DNA from: Viola odorata
Taxonomy: Eukaryota > Streptophyta > Magnoliopsida > Malpighiales > Violaceae
Direction: 5' to 3'
Length of the DNA: 64,000 nt
NCBI GenBank assembly: GCA_963691705.1
Contig: OY829543.1
Coordinates: 46,604,564 to 46,668,563, forward strand
A program made the translations under genes and the position numbers. The notes beneath the pieces were generated by a model. It saw nothing but the letters and a program-made list of their open reading frames with translations, did not search any database and was not told where the DNA came from. Position 1 is the stretch's first letter. Every line of letters begins with the position of its first letter. Positions 18,658 to 31,800 of the stretch are shown here, in pieces.

Positions 18658-20538
18658 GCTGCAGAGAAAACATTGTAACAAGTATAAGTTCCCCCGCTAC
18701 CCACACCTCATAACAAATTTCTCTATAACAATGGCTTGGCAAAAAAGAGTCAAATGGAAAATTCACTTATACAACAATTCTGCAAATAAATCGAATTGAT
18801 TCGATCACAAACAGGTACTTAATAATGACCCTTCTGATTAAATCCATACCTGTGATTGGCTAAGAAAGTCTTGGAGGAGGCTACCGATGCTTTTGACTCT
18901 TTAACCTTGTACAGTTAGAGACGAAGCACAGAAAACTTGAGTGAGGAATCTACAAACATAAATGAATAAACTACGCAAAGACTACCAATTAATAACATTC
19001 ATTTGTGAAAACGCGCTACAAAGAAACAAGGAAAGCAAACTCCATACTGCTAACTTCTCCTTATGCTCTGCAAGAAAGATGATATCTTTAATGGCCAAAC
19101 ATGAATAATCTATTTCATCCTCCGGCATGTTAAGCAAATCTTTGTTCACCGTATAAGAAAGGTATTATCAAATACATAGATAAGAATTCATAACATCAGA
19201 AAATAACTGACAAAAGATACTGAAACTACCATGTCTCTTGTTTCGACGAGTTGAATGAGAGAATTTTTTGGGAGGTTTTTTGGTTGATTGTTCAGCTGTG
19301 TCATTGGGCTTCTTCTGCTTTCTAACTGGTTGTTCTTTTTCAGCCACAGGTTTCATTGACTTCTGGGAGGCTCTTTTCTTCTTAGATGCACTCTCCACAG
19401 TATTATCGTCATCATCTCTATCTTCATCAAATGTAAATGCATAATCCTCGTCATCCTCATCTGCACCAGAACTGCTAGCAGGCTCTGCAGGAGCTCCATT
19501 CTCCTGCTCATCAACAAGTTGTGTAGTGGTTGCCCGCTTTCTCAACTGCCTTGATGATTTGCCACCTTCATCCGTCTCAACAGCTATGGAAGATTTCTTG
19601 GACGTTGTAGGAAGTTTTGAATCGGAGGCATTTTTCTTCTTGCCAGAACTGGCTGAGAAATAGGGATCCGTTGTTCCCTTACAATACGGTGCAGATGCTG
19701 CATTCTTCTTCTTGGTTGTATTCGTGAGAAGAGACGAGTTAGTTCGTAGTTTGTTAGCTGTAGAGCCTGCTTGCTTGACTCGTTTTCTTTTCTCTTATTT
19801 GTATCCTGTCTCACTTCTGGTTCTCATTTTCCTCTTTTTATACTCTTTGAAGTCTGGAGAAGAGATAAAAAACAAGTCTGGTTTTAATCACCAAACTACA
19901 AAATATTTTAAACTATACTGGGGAAAGAAAGACTACTTTTTTCTCGGGTACTCCAGGGGCATCCTCTTCATGCACAATATCCATATTATCGAGGTGAGAC
20001 ACTTCTGTAACGGCTGTCTGCTCTTTTTCCACAGGAAACCCCGGAGAAGTAGGATTTGGAGGGATATTATGATCTATCATGGACAAGTAATTACCAAAAC
20101 ATTTAGGAATGAAGGCAGCAATAAGCTCCCAGCCCATTAGAAGCCAAGCTGCAACTGATTTGGAACTATGAGAAACGGATTCTAAAGCGTTACTTACGGA
20201 GGTTTAAAGCTGTATTAGGATTTAGTTCATCAGAAGGGTCCAAATCAAACGCTGAAGAACCTGCCTAAAACAAATAATATTTTCATATTGATTAAACTTG
20301 TGCTTCATTAGCACCAGAACAGTAAAACAAAAGGAGAATGCAAACATTTACCTCATCAGCCAATCCAAAAGTCTTGTTTTCATTGTTTCTTTCCAGTGGT
20401 ACTTAGACCCCCACTGAAGAAGCTAATGAAGAACCAACTGGGCCCGTATTTCTAACATCTCTACTATCAATAGGCTGAACAATGTTTGTTGTGTCCAAAC
20501 CAGTTGGTGAGGGAACATCAGCTTCTCTCACAGTGTTG

Positions 20539-20668
20539 CTTGCCTCGTTCCGGTGTACGCGATTGCATGCTATAGTAGTAGTAATTCACGCATGCACCAC
20601 GCACACCCCCAATTAATTACCATCTTTGCCACTACATATAATAATAATATTATCTTCTTCTTTTTATA
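20539..20668 (-). repeat. Direct copy of a neprosin intron segment abutting the BDP1 5' exons
   Basis: These 130 bases match 22441-22571 with a few substitutions. The source is the end of the intron between neprosin exons 3 and 4. The copy starts exactly where recognisable BDP1 coding ends and is followed within about 35 bases by the 3' flank of the intact neprosin gene. This is the footprint of a former tandem neprosin copy, or of a local rearrangement that removed the BDP1 5' end. Confidence 0.85.
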
Positions 20669-21027
20669 TGACTAAAAACTTAGGTTTTTTATAATAGTAT
20701 AGATTCTAGTGTGATAAATTAATATAATTTTAGGGAAAATATTTTTATATGACTAAAAAGTTAGGTTGTTCATGCTTGCTTGGCAGTTTTCTATAGAGAC
20801 CTAATTAACTTTTGATTAATTAAAGGCATAAATTGGGCTTATAATTACTCATCCGAATTGCATAATTAGGATTTTTTTTAAGGAAAAGAAGGAATTTAAT
20901 TACATAGTTAAAGAATCTGATAATAGAAAATTTTAATTTCCACTTTACATTACAAAACATTTCCATTAATCACAATTAATTGTGAAGATTACCACTAATT
21001 AATCACGATGGTGATGGATTATGATGA

Positions 21028-24000
21028 TCATGGGCAGAGTGGATTATTCCCGGGCCCACCGAAGAAAAAATGCATGCCCCACTCATTGTTGTAGGAGCTC
21101 TTGATGTTATAGCAATTGGTGTTCTCTGCTAAGATTGAGATGTCTTGGGCCGTACTCAGGCTATTGTCCGAGTCCACAATCTCTAAATTCCTGAAATAGC
21201 TCGACTTACCAAACCCATCTTCGGCGAAACGGCCCGAGCCCATTTGGGTGGATGTGTGCTCACCATTGGCCCTTGAGTTCACCACCTCACCACCCCATTC
21301 CACCATCGATGCATGGTCGGCTAGGTGAGTAAACAACTCTGCTGGCCAATACCCTACTAGTGTGCTGTCACCAAAACGCATCCACCAGTTTCCTAATTTC
21401 GGATCCTAGTTAATTCACAAAAGCAACAAAAAAGAGAGTAAGTAAACTACTAATTCAAAGATATAAAAGAATTACTATTATTTTTTATACCTTCCAAATG
21501 AGGATGGTGATGTCAAATTGGTTGCCTCCGGTTGATGATACAGGCGAGATGGCAGCTCCGATAGCTATTTTACTATTAGTCTGCACAAATCCTGAACAGA
21601 GAAGGTTGTAGCATCCCGTTGCTTGATACGAGTCACTCTGCCGTCATAAAAGAGAAACATAAATTTTCTATATATGAAATTCTTTTTACTATGATTTTTT
21701 TGTTTGTTTTACAGCTGTTTCTTATGGTACAGAATAATAATAATGAGCAGAATTTGTAGGATTGGAAATTATGGAATTAGATGATGATGTGGAAACGCCA
21801 CCCACCATATTTAATCATAACATTAATCAGTAGAGTGTACCATCTGAACCGGACATTGACATCCAATCCAACCATTTCCAATTTTAAATTAATTAATTAC
21901 TTGCATATATATGAATTTTAGTAACGACTCAAAAATATGCCGTAATTTCTTATTATTTCTATAAGAAGTAGCACTGACTTAAATAAATGATGTGAATTAA
22001 CTGAGAAACTTCTGAAAATTAGAGTGATAAAACTAGAAAGTCTTACCGTCCAATAAGTAAACAATCTAGGTCTGCTGTCACCATAAAGCTCCGGACTGAC
22101 CTGACTAATAGAATAATCAAAACTTGAGAAATTCTTACTCTCAGAGAAATTAATAATTAATAATTAATAGATTAATTTTGAAAAATATTACTACAATTAA
22201 TGTCAACCTCGAATAAAATCATAGAATAAAATAATCCAACAAAGCTTGTGTTGATGGTTTCGAAACGGAGAAAGGGAAGAAGTTCTTTGGTACAGCGTAC
22301 CTGCCAGCCAGCTTCTATGCTGTTGAGATCTGAGCCGTCGAAAGAACCGGAAAGTATCCAAATCTGAGAGAGGCTAAACTCGTTGACCACTTGGATTGCT
22401 GGGTCCCACACGTTTATCGTCGCCTTTGCTCCATACACCTCTTGCCTCGTTCCGGTGTACGCGATTGCATGCTATAGTAGTAGTAATTCACACATGCACC
22501 ACACACACCCTCCAATTAATTACCATCGTTGCCACTACATATAGTAATAATATTATCTTCTTCTTTTTATACGACGCGGTTTCCCGGATTCTTTTTCAAA
22601 TTAGACTAGCTCAAATTCTATCGAGGTTGAATATCGACCTAAATGGTACCTTAAAAATTTTAAAACAATTACTATACCAAAATTCGTATATAAAACTTTA
22701 GTTTGCCGATGTGAGTTCTAAACCAAATTTGTTGCGCCCTTTTTTGCTTTAATACAATCTATTCTTTCATTTTTATTAGACTTGTTTACCAGTGATTTGG
22801 GTGAATTTTGAGAAAGGAAAGGGACTGATATGAATGTGTAGGAAATAAATGCAACACGAACTCCAAAGTTAATTTTGTCAGTGCATATTGGGAAACTATC
22901 ATATGGCTACAATTTCACCATGTTCCTTTCTTTTAATTAAATTCAAGACTCAATAAAGGGCCTCGTTAGCTACACTACAACTATACTCAAGAAATTACAA
23001 GAAATTAAGAAAGGAGTAGTTTTTTATTTTTATTTTTACAGAAAAAATGTTATTTAATATTCATAAATATAAATAATATTGTTAATTAAGATGCCATCTG
23101 TAAAAAAAAAAGTGGTGAAGGTGAGCATTAATTAATTTGTTGATTGCTCATTTAATGTGTCACATGTACAAGAAAATGCATGTGTCGTCAATTAACACCG
23201 TCGTCCAGTTCCATACGTTATGAAAACCTTTGACACCAAAAAGAGTATTTAAATCTATCATTCAAGAGAATATTTTAATTGTTTCACCACATCAAATGAT
23301 AGTTATTTTTTGAAGGAAAAAAACTTTTTTTTATAAAGAAAATACCCTTTACTTTACCACTAAATAAATAAAAAATCTGCTTCAAAATATACTTATAGCT
23401 TTTATTAGCCTAATTAGTTACTAAAGATTGCAGAAATAGTAATTAATTTAAGTTATCAGTAGCAATAAAATAGTAGAGTGCATACGTTTTATGTTTCGAA
23501 ATTATAAATTTGACGGTAGAAGCTAGACGGGTGGGTAAAAAATACTAGTAATAATTTTGTGTACCTTAAACATGTACAGTAGAGAGCGTACGTATTGAGT
23601 AGTAGTAAGTAATTAGGAAGGAGAAAGGATAGGATATATACCTCATGCCCATTGCCGCTAACTACATCCGGCGCATCCGTCCGTCGACTAGAAAGAGAGA
23701 GTGATGATGATGATGATGAGAAGCGTTGTTGTTGTTTCTTGCCAAAGTCAAACAAAGACTTTGCTCTCAGCACATCTTCAGCTGAGCTTCTCCGTATTGG
23801 AACTGTCCCTTTAGGGCACCTTGTCCCGTTTGTGCGCCACATTTGCCATGCCCCATCAATCTTCTTCTTTTCGTCCCTAACTTTATCTTTTTTTAACGTT
23901 TTCACCCTTGGCATTTCTGGTGGCACTCTCTATTAAAGTATATAAACATTAATTGCATTAAACATATGTAATAAATTAGTAGGTAATTAATCTATCATTA

Positions 24001-24481
24001 ACATGAGAATTAATTAGTTAAATAGAAAAGTTGAAACATGCAGGCTTGATTTTGCTTTACTTTTAAATCGTCTTTCCTACTATTCAAATTCAAAACAAAA
24101 AAAATACCTGGATCTTGTGATTCTTTAGAAGAGGGTGATCCAAAGCTGGTTGTTTTCTTTTATGGACACAATCTATGATGTCTCCATCTGGACTCTGCCA
24201 ACAAAGTAAACAAAGATCATTTCGGGATTCTGTTCGACACCCAATATGATGACTTGATACCGAAAAAGAAGGAGATGGAATAAAAATCAAACCTGTATTG
24301 TCATGACCGGGAGCTTGTTGATCTTTTGCAAGTGATTTTGAATCCTTTCAAGTCTCAAGCTACTGACTTGTCTATTGAAAGCTGTGTAATTTAGGGATGA
24401 AGAAGCAAAAAAGAATGCTTGGAAGACAAGAAGAAGACAAAGATGGTGAAGGTGAAGAAGAGGTGGTAGAAAATTACCCAT
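21028..24481 (-). CDS. Neprosin-type secreted peptidase (DUF4409/DUF239), intact, 7 exons
   Basis: Exons on the minus strand: 24481-24293, 24194-24108, 23929-23642, 22438-22301, 22100-22047, 21637-21491 and 21405-21028. All have GT..AG ends and fitting phases, giving 426 residues. The start codon precedes a hydrophobic signal peptide (about 30 residues with a Leu/Phe core). Next come the propeptide-like DUF4409 region (SLRLERIQNHLQKINK, then SPDGDIIDCV, then QPALDHP) and a Ser-rich linker. The neprosin domain follows with GAKATINVW, PELYGDSRPRLFTYWT, GCYNLLCSGFVQT and GNWWMRFG. It ends with GSGRFAEDGFGKSSYFRN and GGPGNNPLCP. Neprosin of pitcher plants is a glutamate peptidase that cleaves after proline. 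The Glu in PELYGD and a Glu in VEWGGEVV are candidates for the catalytic pair (inference). It is likely secreted. Partial copies lie at 5434-5999 and 20539-20668. Confidence 0.9.
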
Positions 24482-24683
24482 TCTATTACTAATTTATCTT
24501 CTTTTCTCATTCAGTGCCAAGAAAAAGAGAGAGAGGGGCTTGAGATGTGTATAGGTGTGGGGGGAAAAAGGAAACTAACTAAAACATTGACTATTGCTAT
24601 CAAACAACAAAACAACAAGAGGTGTAGAGCACTAAATCAAGAAGAAAAAGAAAGAAGGAAAGGAAAGGAAAGGTATGTATGTT

Positions 24684-24690
24684 CTATATA
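24684..24690 (-). promoter_or_regulatory. Possible TATA box of the neprosin gene
   Basis: The minus strand reads GCATATATAG, about 205 bases upstream of the start codon. The spacing would allow a long 5' leader. Only the motif and its position support it. The upstream 24620-25110 is rich in GA and AAAG runs. Confidence 0.35.
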
Positions 24691-26314
24691 TGCACCAAAA
24701 ACCCACACAAACAAACATGAACAGATTAAAAGAAAGAAAATGACCCTTCTTTCTCTTTTCTTCTCTTCTCCTTTTTCTGCTATGTTGTTATGTGTCTTTA
24801 TGATGCGGTAAGGGAAGTGGTTGAAGAGGCTTAATTAGCTCTGCCCTGCAACAAAGAAAAGAAAAAGAAAAAGAAAAGATAGAGAAATTAAAGAGGGTAT
24901 ACCCCTCAATAGTCTTACACATTCACCATCAGAATCATCATTGCCTTCATTGGAGTAATGTGTGTGTGTGTGTATATATATATATAATAATTATAATGTT
25001 AACTAGAGGAAAAGAGAAAAAAAAGAGGGAAGTGGAAGGAAAGGGAAGGAAGGGGAAGGAAAAGGAATTGAAGTTGAAAGAAAGAAAGAAAAAAAACACA
25101 GACCTAACCCAACCAAATGTAACAATGGAGAAGGACCCTTTTTATTGCACTCCTTCAATGTTCATCTGCCACCCTACTCAACTCTCCCATTAATAACACA
25201 TTTCTTTTCTTTTATTTTTGTCTTTCCTTCGACTCTACCTACACCTTTTCTTTCCTTCTCAGTTTCTCCAAGACATTTATTTTGTTTAATTAATTTACCT
25301 TTCTTTAAACTCCAAGTAGCACTCAATTGCGCTCTATGTTCTCATCATCTGCGCAATTTGGTAGCTGCCACATGGCAATGTCCCCCTTACGTTGTAATTG
25401 TTTGAGTTTCACCTACGGCTACATATGTACTATATGTTTCAAAATATAATTACCAAACCACAAATTACGTACATGTATCGTATACATCATTCTTTAAAGT
25501 GTATTTTCCCACTCATTTTTCTCGTTTTTTTTCTTCCCTTTTAATTACCCAAAACGTTTCTCCATCCGGTTATTTTGCTTACGTCAATCAGCACTAAAGT
25601 ATAATAAAATGGTTAGAGCAAGTAATTTCCCAAAATATAAGAATAAAACAATAACTTCTTACTAATTAAGGTGTGAAACGTTTCGGAGTTGTTCGTTTAC
25701 GCACACTAAGCGGGCCACAAATGTTCCAGCTCACGAGTTAAGCCATTTGGCTTTAATTTCCAATTTAGGAAATGTATGGATAGGGGAATGCCCCGAGGCG
25801 ATCGCGCTTTTTGTTCTTGCAGATTTGTCTTAATCAAATTATATCTTATCTTCAAAAAAAAAAAAAAAGGTGTGAAACGTAACCACTCAAACCTAGGGCC
25901 GTGTTAAATATTCCATACCTGGAAAATCAAACCAAACCAATTGAAAACTAATCCGCAAAATTGGGTATCCAAATTGAAAAAAGCAAAAAAAACTCTTATC
26001 TAAATTTCAATTGAAATGCTTTTTGAGTATTGGGTACTCAATTCAAAATAAATTAGATATTCAAATAACTCGAACTAAATTACTCTGCATATAAATCCAT
26101 ATAATCCATATGGTGTTGAAATGCTGCAAAATATAAAAATAGTAAATTAAATTACTATAACAATAATTTATTTATAAAATAAATAATTAATCAATGTACT
26201 ACTCATTTAATCATTAGTGAATTTATTAAGTGAAATATTTATATATCTGTAATTCCTATATATAGAAATATTTTATACGTGGAAATATAAAATAAGTAAA
26301 TTAAATTACTATAA

Positions 26315-26319
<5 letters not shown>

Positions 26320-26349
<30 letters not shown>
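26320..26349. repeat. AT dinucleotide microsatellite
   Basis: An AT run of about 30 bases in AT-rich intergenic DNA. Confidence 0.9.
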
Positions 26350-26350
<1 letters not shown>

Positions 26351-28828
26351 CTGAATTCATTATTAAGTTATTAATTAAACCAATCATTTGTTAGTATATA
26401 TGCTGATGTGATAGTTTTGTTTTCCCAATAGTATTCTTAAAACCATAGTTATAAAAAATGTTCAGACTAGCTGGCCCCTGACTGGTAAATTGGTGACCCA
26501 TGGCCGATTCAGTCCGACATTTTTTGACAAAAAATGTTTGAACTTGGAAAAACACAATCCTGTCAGTTGAACCGGCTAAACCCTTAAAATTTTCTTTTTT
26601 TCTAACTTTTAATTCTTTTTTTAATTTTTTTATATGGTACAAATACTTATTTTTATATTTTATTAAATGAGCAGTAAAATTCGATTGAATTCAGTAAATT
26701 ATTGAACCATTGAGTAGAGTTCAAATAGTTCGATATCTGATTCGGATCTTATAATTTTGCTTAGAATAATAATGCCTACCTAATATTTGTTTGCTATAAG
26801 TGAATATTTAATTTTTTGTTTCCATTTAACTTTAGAGTTTTAATGCGATCCGATGCATAACTAAATATTTATTGTTACTTGATTAAGCATAAACGTAAAG
26901 CACTCCAATTTGTATACGGTAAGAACTAATCTCATACTAATTTTTTAAATTTTAACCTTCCGTAAGGTTTTCTATTTAAAATTTTAATATGCATAAAAAA
27001 TATTAATTAAATATACAAAATAAACAGGGTCAAGATAATAACTGATTTTAAAGGTTGATGCGTATACCTACCCTTATAAATAGGATAATTAAAATTTTAT
27101 ATTCATACCCTACCGCACCCTATTAATCAAGGTACTTAAAAATAAAATAATTTTCGATTTTAAACATGACCGAAACTCATATTTACCTTTTTTTTTCCAA
27201 CTCTATTTGTTACTCAAGCAATTCACTTTACAAATGGTTTTTTTTTTAAATAAATAAATCAACCGATTAATTACAAATAGACGACTTTGGAGTTTGGTCG
27301 TTGAAGTGATGAAACCCAAAAGATATTAAAGTATTTGGAGATGCTTCTATGCTTGAGGCTCTCTTCATACGATCGATGTTGCAACAAGTCCCTTCCTTGA
27401 TGTGTGCTGCCAAAATGCACTTAAATCCATGTGAGATCGATCAATTTGTTAAATGAAATGTTTACGTGAGAAGTCAGTCGAATTAAAATAAGATATTAAG
27501 CTTCTATTCTCGAATCTCGAATCCATTGTCCTTCGACGACAAATTTTCCTAGGCAGCATCTCGGACATTGACTCGTATAGTATTATTTTTCTATATTTGT
27601 TAAAATGACTTTGATACTTACAATGACATTATTAGTAACTTTCACCTTTGATTAATAGTACTTTATGTTAGTACTTCAATTCGTGTGCTTCTTAATTACT
27701 TCTTTTTTAATTACCCTAGGGTTGAAGAGGGCATATATATTAAGTTATTAACTTAACTAATAGGTGATCTTTTATTGTTTTTGCTAAAAATAAAATAAAA
27801 ATAGTATAGGTGATTTCAAATTTACATCTAAAAACATTAAGCAAGAGAGATAAGATGCATTTTTATTTTTTAATTTGTGCTTGCTAAAAATAATACCAAA
27901 TTGGACACATGCAGAACACTACGAACCAAATCACCAACTACATTTGTTACTTTGTTATTTTTAGGATGAAAGAACCTCATTTTTGCGGCCCAAGGGATTT
28001 AATGTTCGCTTGGAGAATGAAGTACTTAAAAATGCCTACACTCGAGTCTTATGTTAGAGTTTGGAAGTGAAAGCTCTACATTCCATACTAGGAAAGACGC
28101 CTCCTTCAAGGTCTAACTAATTTGTACTGCCGAAAGGGGCAATGAGGAATAAATGGTTGTTGTCGTAGTTATTATGATTATTATTTCTAATACTAGTTAG
28201 CATTAGTATATAACACGTTCAACAAGGGAAATAGGCATCAATTATCAAACGTACTACAGGTGCGGCTTAAGATCCCTTCAAAGGCAAGAAGCCTTGGTGA
28301 AAGGTCTTAATTTTCAGTCTCCACTGGCGTCCCATTCCATCAAACTTTAATTCCATTTTTGATGAAATGGTAAAGTTCCATTAAAGTGGGAACATGAAAA
28401 ACAAAAACAAAAGATCACACGGACACCCACATTTTTGAAAAACAGAACTGAGGTATGGAAAATGGAACAACAAACCACGGATTTTGTAACAAGCTGAAAC
28501 TTTCTAATCCGTGTGATCATCATCAGCCGACGAAGGACAACAATCATGGCAAACTGCTACCAAGGAATGATTGTAGCAATTTCCTTTACCTATTTCCATT
28601 TAACAATAGCCATACAAAATTTAGAACTACCATTGGCCCCTATTATCTACATACGCCTCATCCAAAACTATAGCTGTCATATACCTCAATATAACTGTAT
28701 ATCCCTACGGACCTGCAAAGCATAGATGTCGCAAAAATATTGGCTAATATTTCCAGGTATCAGGTATGAACATGTTTACCTTCATTCTTGAAGAATACAG
28801 CAAGTAAAATGAATTAACAATCAACTTT

Positions 28829-31800
28829 TCAGATACTTGTTACGTCATCTTCACTATCCTCACTGTCATCACTGCATTCGCAAAACCATCAAACATGTTT
28901 AAGCAAAAATTAGCTGACAACCCTACTGCCATGAAATGCCAATGAGCATCTCGACATAAGCAGACAAATTGGAAATCAAATGATTAGTGAACAAAATAAG
29001 CTTTTAACCAGCTTACCTATATTCAGGAAACTTGGACAGTCGTCTGGCATCCAAGCCAGTGATAAACTTTTGAGACGCTTGAACATTTTCCACCCCTGAA
29101 AACCATAATAAACCCAAAGCACAAAAAATTAGCACTCATCTTGGCTTGCTGAGTTCAAAAGGATATAACATGAAAAGAGAAAACAATATCATTGCCATAG
29201 AAATTATCCATGTTAATCTCACAGCTGGCATCTAACCCACAAGGACAACTAAACAGAAAAATGACGAAAATAACTAAAGGATATACCTTTAGTTAACTGG
29301 AATGCATGCAGAGCACATCTTTCGGCAGCAAGCCTTACTGGAGTATTAGTGTCCTTCAAGCATTCAGCCAGGGCAGGGCCAACGATGGAAACATGAGCCA
29401 CAATGAATAATGGACTTGCCTGCGGTAAAAAATAGACATACCATCAGCTGCCTCAAATTTTGCATACAACCTAAGAATAACATTTATTTACAAATTAATA
29501 ATACAAGTAAATCAGAAGTACATACTTTTGCAACAGCTTTTAGAGCTGATAATGCCCTTCTTCTGACTTCACTGGAGTCATCACGTAAAGCTGCTACTAG
29601 TGATGAAATGATATCCCCACATACAATACTGTTTGAAGGATCACTTTGAATTTGATGAAGTAGAAGCCTTCCTAATGCCTTGGTTGACGTCTCGCGAAGG
29701 GGAAACTGGTATGCATAACAGAACTTAAATTCAGCAGTTGACAGCAATGCTATATAGTACATAAAAAACAATTTAGCTAAGAAAATATAACGAGTGAATG
29801 CCAACAGATGGTGTCATTTAAAAGAGTTGTGCACATGAGGTAACTTAGATGACACAGCTTACTAGCAGACATCAGTTTTTTGGTGCAACTAGTTGGTAAA
29901 GGCAGCATTCTCCATCAGTAAATATAAACATAGATTCTTACTATCAAATACCTTTTCATCTCTCAAGGCACCATTAAGGCAGTCTAAGATAGATGAGAAT
30001 GCAGAAGACGCAACAACAGAAGAAGGATTATGCCGAAGCAAGGAAGATATAGTGAGAACAGAGCCATGACGAGAAACCCAGCTTTGAGAAGATACCGAGG
30101 TTGAGAGTAGCTGAAGCAGATCAACCAGCTGAGCATCTTCCATGTACTGCAATATAATCTCAAATCAGGGGAGCGAAAAAGAGAACAGTGCAGAATAAAA
30201 GAAGTAGGAACTAATGAAATGTTGCATGAGGGGTTTAGATATGAAGCTCACAGGAATCTATTCAAGAATTAGCTTAATAGTTATATACTTAGAAAGCAAA
30301 CCTATCTGCAGCCCAGTTCTAAAGCAGGTTGTGGTATTGATGATCGTAGGAAACATGCAGCTAACTTGGTTAGACTGGGTGTACTACAACTCCACACCAG
30401 CATCTCATAGTCAATATGATAGTATCCAAAGTAAGTTTTTGACAATTTTTCGCTGAGAGATAGAAGGAAAATATACTAGACCGAATAAAAAACAAATAGA
30501 TTACGTCTTCTAAGCACTGACACTTGGCTTGAGGGAATCTAAACATCAAAATTATAAATAGTTCTGCACTAATCTGTGGCAGTAAAAGAAGACGCACCAA
30601 TTAGCCTTTCTACCTTATCTCATGATTAATGTTTCTTAAGATCCACATCAAACAAGCCAACCTTAAACAGCATAAGAAATCAACTTTCCCTGCCCATCAA
30701 CAGTAGTACTTGTATTTGCATAACAATTATAGGACTATTGTAAATTTACCATGAATGTTTATAATATCGAGCCAGTTATCGTATCAGCTTTGCACTCAAG
30801 AGAAGATCGAATTGAATATCAGAAAAATAAATACAACTAGATCATCTGGACCACACCTTTGATATGATACCCAGTATGCCGGCAGCATATATTCGAACTT
30901 GGTCATCATCATGATGAATTAAATCCTGCAATTGAGTATAGACACGAATTCTAACAGCGCCGCTCACACTTTTCCCAGCATGTTTTAGAACTCCTTTTAG
31001 AGCTGTGAGAATAGCCTCCCGAACACCAGAATCTGATGTCTGAGAGAACAATGAGAAAAATGTCATTTACTGTGAAAATTGAGTTCCAGAATGAAGCAAC
31101 ATGCAGGTACTACCTGCAAGCTGGACAGGAGGTCACTGACTAGAGGATCAACCCTGGTACTGAGAGCACTAAGCTTTCCAAGTGCAAGGGCAGCACTTGT
31201 ACGAACCGTCCTGCATTTGAACTAGGTCATCTAGGGATGCAATGCAGGGGAGATAAAAAGCAGCTAGACTATACAAGAAGCTTGTGAATGATGAATCAAC
31301 AAAAGTAAGGAAGATGTCTAAGAAGATATAAAACTAATCTAGCCATTTTCCAAACACAGATGACACACAAATATCATGCCTCCATTAGGAATACAATGCT
31401 TCATAGAATAATTATCCGCCTCCTTTAGTGCCAGGCCAAATAGTTATGAGACCAATTAATCTACTTTCTCCAAACAAACCTTGTATTATCTTGAAGACAC
31501 TTGATAAATGTTGTCTGAAGCTGTGGAAGAAAAGGTTTCAGGGACATCCCACCCTTGCTTATGATGATCGTCAAAGTCGATAAAATGGCACTCTTCACCT
31601 GCCAAGGGAATCGATCACCTATAATTCGGATAAGAGGCCTGTATTTATAACCCAAGTCAGTTTCAGCTAAACAGCTTCTTCAATCAATAAGGTAAGCATA
31701 TTAATCAAGCTACCAAAAGAAGTCTTGAAAGCATATTATCTTTAGAAGAAAAAGAATTCTAAGCACAACAAATATCAGAGACAAAACTAAAACACTACTT

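Larger units (their letters stand above)
14707..20538 (-). pseudogene. BDP1: BDP1-like gene (TFIIIB subunit B''), transposon-loaded and probably decayed
   Basis: BDP1 is the SANT/Myb subunit of TFIIIB, which places RNA polymerase III on tRNA and 5S genes. Minus-strand exons read by eye, 5' to 3': about 20538-20353, 20268-20202, 20143-19936, about 19780-19230, 19149-19044, about 18895-18851, 17629-17563, about 16170-16093, 15868-15723, 15648-15534 and 14884-14707. The third exon from the 3' end, with its neighbour, gives the SANT core: RWTKQDTEMFYE joined in phase to GIQNFGTDLSLIQQLFPGR, then KKEQRQHPLKLAEA, then DHSYF. Upstream are the Lys/Glu-rich region and NMPEDEIDY...LAIKDIIFLAEHKE. Signs of decay: in-frame TAA at 20403-20405, an acceptor that reads GG instead of AG near 19150, a hAT on an acceptor, a repeat of about 1.3 kb in an intron, and a 5' end replaced by neprosin-derived sequence. 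The C-terminus is a Glu run ending DDLWGYL. Family call is strong; pseudogene status is inferred. Confidence 0.75.
24482..28828. other. Intergenic region between neprosin and GCN1
   Basis: No supported gene was seen. The first 600 bases are neprosin upstream DNA with GGAAAGGAA and AAAG repeats (24650-25100). A TG/TA microsatellite lies at 24959-24986 and an AT run of about 30 bases at 26320-26349. The rest is AT-rich with short non-coding frames. Low-complexity frames at 24545-24811 and 24960-25193 are Lys/Glu-rich translations of the purine repeats. Positions 28350-28828 probably include the GCN1 3' UTR. Confidence 0.5.

Noticed and set aside
19712..20140. 142-codon plus-strand open frame across BDP1 exons
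   Set aside because: It is antisense to BDP1 coding segments that join in phase to their neighbours. There is no domain.
24545..25193. Lys/Glu-rich open frames upstream of neprosin
   Set aside because: Produced by AAAG and GGAAA repeats. No start context or conservation can be argued.
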